Shown here: in pieces, positions 59,406-64,000 of the stretch
Layout of the letters: every line of letters begins with the position of its first letter
How positions within the stretch are numbered: position 1 is the stretch's first letter
Origin: Isoetes taiwanensis
Lineage: Eukaryota; Streptophyta; Lycopodiopsida; Isoetales; Isoetaceae
Direction: 5' to 3'
DNA: 64,000 nt
NCBI GenBank assembly: GCA_021234155.1
Contig: JAJEKV010000017.1
Coordinates: 13,025,525-13,089,524, forward strand
The notes under the pieces: model-generated
What the model saw: only the letters and a program-made list of their open reading frames with translations
Databases searched by the model: none
Told to the model about the DNA's origin: nothing
Made by a program: the position numbers and the translations under genes

Positions 59406-61945
59406 CTGCAACCTCTTGCAAGAAAACCTCTTGTGCCATAAGTATCTTTGAAGGGAAAACATTACTGGACTTTGCATGTTCTCTGTCTTAATCAGTTGTG
59501 TGTCTATTTCAACACATCTCAACGTTGTTAATCTAATATAGCATTTTTTAGTAAAAATAATGTGCATAAAACCAGCGTCGAGTTGCCTTACATCCAAACT
59601 TCTAGGCTGTTGTATACTACAGCATGTTGTATGTGATAGATATATGTAAAGGAGCTTTAGCATAATACATGCATGAATCCGACTAAAACATGTAAAAAAT
59701 AGGTTTATTGAGATGCTGCAAGGATTTTGCATTATGAACTTTGCTGTTTGCATTTGCTTCATAGCTGATCTTCTTTCTTATCTTGCGCCTAATAAGTTTT
59801 GATCTTTGGAAGCCATGAATATGACATTGAATTGTATGAATATGCTGCCTGCTTGGTAATAAACAATAAAGTACTAAGTTAATATTGTTTTTTAAAATTT
59901 CACCAATTTGCATATAGTGGACGTTTGAACATGATGATGTGTAAAATGTTATTGCAGGATTTGCAATGTCGTCTTGCTTCACTTAAGAAGTCTGTAGAGC
60001 AATGCTTTGCGTTTTTCTATGAGTGTGCGCGAGCTTTTTAGTAAAATGTTTTCCTTGAAAACAACCTATTAATCTTGAACATCTTGTGAGCAAGGCTTGC
60101 TTTCAACATATATCTAATCTATACATTCCTTTATTATTTGATCTAAATGTTCTCAACATCTTACTTTTGGCAACTTAGACTTCTCAAAGTTAGTTAACAA
60201 GAACACTAGATCATAACAACCATGTCAATCCCATCATGAAAACATCAGACTTGTGCCTGCCCCTACCAAATCATTGGTGATCTATTTTGCGTCATTTTGT
60301 TTACTATGTATTGCTTGACAAACATTAAAATATATCAACTATGTCAAACCCATTGTAAAAACATTGAGGTTGTGTTTGCGTCTTCTCCCCTTTACCTTGA
60401 TAAAGCTTGGATCCCCATGGATGCAAAATCCCTTAGACATCAAATACTACTATGAAGAACTTGCAAAGACAATATAAGGTTAAATACAAATGCATTTTGA
60501 GGTGCGTCACTTATTAAGGACAAAGTGCAAAAACTACAACGTTCAGCTGTGGAAAATCAGAAAGGTCGAAAAACTTGCTCCTTGACAATGAACAATGTTG
60601 TGAGAAACTTTCACACCTAATGTTAAGCACTACCACCAATAAGAATATGTTGCCCTTTAGGGACACTAACCACGTACATTAAAGAAGATTCCCAAATCTT
60701 TCATGCTAAACACTTCATTTACCTTACAATTATACAAACACTACAAATTCTTATCCTTTAGGGTGTCTAGCTAGGTAAATAGTAAAACATTTTAAATGTC
60801 CCATTAAGAGCCATTTACTAGACACCACAAATTTTTATGCTTTAAGGCTACTAGTTAGGTGACTTAAATAACATTATCAAGTCCCCCATTAAAGGCCTAC
60901 TAAAACTAGTCAAATCCACAAAATACCCCATATAACTTAGAATTGCGTATGCAAGAAAATTCATACCATATGAAGTTGTGTTCATCATAGCTAACCTACA
61001 CTAATATAGAGAGAAACACACAACCTACTTTTCCTCCTTTTTTAACCTCTAACTTCAACTTATGCCATACAACCACTAAAAACTTTCAACTATAAAAACC
61101 CCACCACTCTCTCGCCTTCTTTTCCACCTATAATATATGCAACAATGAACCCGACCTTCGCAACCCAAGATCTAATAATGAGTAATAGGACTTATGGATG
61201 TGCATTATGATATTAATTAGCTAGGTGTGCTTAATTCATGTTATCCTAACACAAAAAAAGATGCATCGCTCATTTACTTTGCTTCATTTTATTTGTTAGA
61301 TGCACTGCCCTACGAATCGGTCATTTATTTTGCTTTATTTTATTTACTATGTGTTGGTTGACAGAAACATTAAAAATATAACAACTAAACCAAACTTAGT
61401 GTAAAAATACTGAACTTGCACCTGCCCCCCTTTGCACCACTCCATCGGTGCGTAACTTGTATAAGAATACAGATTGGCAAGACGGTATTCTGATAGCAGT
61501 ACTCCATAAGTTTTTGTTCTTTTTGTGATTATGCCTAAGGGAGTATACGAAAGAGCCTTTGGTACGAGGAGCAAGGCGCAACGTGGGGGCAATTTGCCTC
61601 ATAAAAAGTCTGGAACAAATAGCCATGGAAAGAAACAGGCAAACAATTCTATGGAGCAATGACAACAGGCTGAAATTAGGAGTGAATCCAATCAGGCTTG
61701 CATATTGAGATTAATGTGGAATTTGTTATTTTAGGATAATGCACAATATTTAAGAATTGAAACTGTTATACACCTGGTTTAATTATTTATCTTATTATCA
61801 TACTTTAGTTGTGATCCATTTATCTGCCCTCTAAATGGTATGAACTGTAAATGCCTGCTGCATTTGAGAAATTGATTGCATGTGGTAGACTGTACTTGCT
61901 TTACACAGCTATTGGTGCTTAATATGTTTTTGCTGGCAGGATACT
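59406..61945. other. AT-rich stretch, no gene supported; diverged repeats
   Basis: Segments at about 60,280-60,420 and 61,320-61,440 are related (TTATTTACTATGT and ACATTAAAA(T/A)ATA). A short open piece after GTTATTGCAG near 59,957 reads DLQCRLASLKKSVEQC, and a 43-codon basic frame starts at 61,531; neither is convincing as a gene. Confidence 0.4.
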
Positions 61946-62261
61946 CAAATAGTTGAGGGTCCTTAACCTTGATGCAAGTTCTATTAATGATGTTGCTAGG
62001 TGTTTTTTGTTTGGAGTAGTTGATGGCTTAGAAACAAGTCTTAAGAAATATGACGTGTTGTTGTTTTCATGCTGGCAGAAAACATGCAAGTGCTTGACAG
62101 ATATAGGCTTGCTAGAGATATTGTTGGTTGTTAATTTTGTAGACTAAGTGGAATGTCCATTATGCTGGTGTAGTTAGATTGGATTGAAATGTAGAGTGCA
62201 TGCTGGCTTAAGCATAGATGTATGGTGGTATGATAGCTATCTTGTGCTAGGTTTTTCTTTT

Positions 62262-62825
62262 GCACATAAACCCCACCCTGGTTCGAGGCCCACAGCTCTA
62301 CCTGCGTTCTCAGTTGCCCATGAAGAAGCGCAGGATCATCGCGTCCATTCGAACAGGGGCCCACCATCTTCGGCTTGAGACGGGTCGGTGGGTTGGAGAG
62401 CCGCGCCAGGACAGGCTTTGTCAGTGTTGCCCGCTGGGGGTTGTTGAGGATGAAAGCCATGCCTTCCAGAGCTGTCCAGCCTATAGTCAGATTCGGGCTC
62501 GCTACATTCTCTTGGTGCGACACAGTGCGCCTTTTGCACGAAGCTACTCAAGATCTGCCGGGGTTTGATCCCTTGGCTCCTACCTCCAGGAGGTTTTGGA
62601 TCTGCGGACTCACCTCTGCCCTCGGGCGCCTACCTGAGGTGCCGGGAATTCATGTGTATATGTATATTTATACAGCTGCCAGCAGGCTTGTTGCTGCGAC
62701 GGTTTTTCCCTCCTAAGGGGGGGTTTTAATCCGGGTAGCAACGGGCTTGCTGCACCCGTGTAATTTGGGTCCCATAGGCCGATTGGCCTCCACGGACGAT
62801 AAAAGAACCTTCCTTCCTTCCTTTC
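62262..62825 (+). pseudogene. LINE fragment, C-terminal end and 3' tail (copy 2)
   Basis: A 5'-truncated copy, closely similar to the 37-38 kb fragment but on the opposite strand. It reads LPMKKRRIIASIRTGAHHLR and CQCCPLGVVEDESHAFQSCP (intact Cys/His zinc-binding pattern), then after frame changes FWICGLTSALGRLPEVPGI. The 3' part ends GGACGATAAAAGAACC followed by (TTCC)n, the same tail as copy 1. Target duplications were not clear. It begins abruptly within the linker before the zinc-binding part. Confidence 0.85.
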
Positions 62826-63005
62826 AAGGTTTGCTAGATATTGATTGCATCTAAGGTAGAATTAGTTATTTAGATGTTTAGAATACATTTAAATAGGCTT
62901 AGATTTTTTGGATAGTCTGCAGTTGCCTGATGAAAGTAGATGCCTTAGGCATTCATTTAAGAATCATTTGTTCACATAACAAAGAATGCTGATCCCTAAC
63001 ATTAA
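62826..63005. other. No gene supported
   Basis: Short AT-rich stretch between the LINE fragment and a tandem repeat. Confidence 0.4.
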
Positions 63006-63009
63006 ATTG

Positions 63010-63117
63010 TACAACCTATATTGTAAAATTGTGAAATTGAAATAATAAAGCATAATGGCACCTATACAACCTATATTGTAAAATTGTGAAATTGAAATAA
63101 TAAAGCATAATGGCATA
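63010..63117. repeat. Perfect tandem duplication, period 56 bp
   Basis: ACAACCTATATTGTAAAATT, then GTGAAATTGAAATAATAAAG, then CATAATGGCA occurs twice without change, so it is recent. Confidence 0.9.
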
Positions 63118-64000
63118 CACAAGGGTTATCATGGGCCACTCAATTGTATGCAACTCAAAGACACATTCAATGGCTTAAATGCACAAAATTTGAAGACATT
63201 TTATTTACATGGCATAACATCATCATATAAACAAGAGATATATACACAACGTGCCCCCTCCACTTCCAAACAAATACTATAAAACGAAACGCCTAACAAC
63301 ATTTATAGGTTCTCACATGATGCCCAACGTTGTTTACGGGTCTCCAAATTATAGAACTATATGGCTGTATTTGGCTTTTGCAGTCTTCAATTAGACCGCA
63401 TGGGCACCATTCAAAGTTATTGCATCTTACATTCACAGAACTTATCAGCAACAAGCTCCAACTGCTTGTTTGCATTCTTGGAGTCCCTGCGATGGTTATA
63501 ACTGTTGGCATTTGTTCATCCACAACAAACTTTTTGCATGCTTCAAAGGTAGAAACTTCATTGTTTATTTTGGTTAGATATATCATTTAAGAATTATTTC
63601 CTACATAAATTTTGGGCAAAGTGTGGCTGTGGTTCTCTTAAATACTGATCATGACCTTTTGACCTTTTTTGGTTTGACTTGACCATTGATACTGGCAACT
63701 GAAGTTTTGGATTGCGTCTGATTGAGATGCCATCTACATAGTGGCCATCTGTGCATCAAGTTGCTGATTCGATGGTCCGAGTCCTAGAAATAGTGGCAAA
63801 GGAGAAGGTTATAATGGCTTAATTGGGAGCTAATTCCGGTTCATTTGTGATGTTTTGAAAAACGTCTCTAAGTGGCTTCCTTTTGATTTTTTGGATTCAT
63901 GATAACCATATATGGTGCCTATCTATATTTTCTTTTTATATGGTACTAACCATATGGAGTTCATGGATATTAAATCTCCATAAGCTTTCACGTCTGTCTG
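63118..64000. other. No gene supported
   Basis: An 86-codon plus-strand frame and a 97-codon minus-strand frame overlap at 63,293-63,590; neither has a recognisable domain. The window ends in AT-rich DNA. Confidence 0.35.

Noticed and set aside
61531-61662. Small basic protein gene (MPKGVYERAFGTRSKAQRGG)
   Set aside because: It is 43 codons with no domain, no supporting splice context and no similarity that I can name.
61953-62145. A leucine-rich-repeat exon (LRVLNLDASSINDVA, then KTCKCLTDIGL)
   Set aside because: The two pieces look LRR-like, but the exon phases at the best splice sites do not agree, and no neighbouring LRR exons were found.

Overview
The window looks like nuclear DNA of a land plant. 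It is AT-rich and gene-poor, its genes have many introns with GT-AG borders, and it is full of decayed retrotransposons, DNA transposons and inverted-repeat elements. Wrecks of pentatricopeptide-repeat (PPR) genes, Copia, hAT and pogo-type elements, a plant-style F-box/LRR gene of the SKIP17 type and an initiator-tRNA-Met primer site all fit a plant. The style of the PPR remnants and the repeat load suggest a fern or another seed-free plant. That is an inference and was not tested.

Only two genes look intact. The first, at 10,945-14,508 (+), has 12 exons, all phases consistent, and encodes a 502-residue F-box/leucine-rich-repeat protein resembling SKIP17. The second, at 32,952-35,625 (+), has nine exons and encodes a 451-residue PhoD-type metallophosphatase with a signal peptide and a C-terminal membrane segment. 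It lies between direct copies of its own 3' end, as expected after an old tandem duplication.

Most other recognisable coding sequence is broken. There is an internally deleted Copia element (15,139-16,501), a pogo/Tigger-like transposase (27,861-30,660), a hAT (DUF4371-type) transposase on the minus strand (40,829-42,654) and three pieces of one LINE family (37,385-38,675 minus; 43,690-45,215 plus; 62,262-62,825 plus). There are also a LINE zinc-finger remnant (about 51.2-51.4 kb), three PPR pseudogenes (38.95-39.6, 55.46-55.83 and 58.79-59.15 kb) and an intron-bearing, frameshifted translation-initiation-factor eIF1 fragment (46.49-46.79 kb). A few candidate exons have clean splice sites but no recognised family.

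The most notable element is the Copia insertion at 15,139-16,501. It has 5'-TG...CA-3' LTRs, a perfect 5-bp target duplication (CTGTC), a primer site abutting the 5' LTR and a polypurine tract before the 3' LTR. Each LTR carries a tRNA-Ala(TGC)-like sequence with recognisable RNA polymerase III A and B boxes, and the element still holds a Copia RNase H remnant. tRNA-bearing LTRs are known from non-autonomous miniature elements, so a copy with pol sequence could point to the autonomous partner.

A second theme is a series of short GC-rich near-perfect palindromes (3.7, 10.1, 10.4, 21.6, 32.3 and 36.5 kb). Their arms mostly differ, but several have similar loops. There is also a hAT-like miniature element with a perfect 8-bp target duplication (9,110-9,664), a long-armed inverted-repeat family in three copies (6.3, 24.5 and 40.0 kb), and many local tandem duplications.
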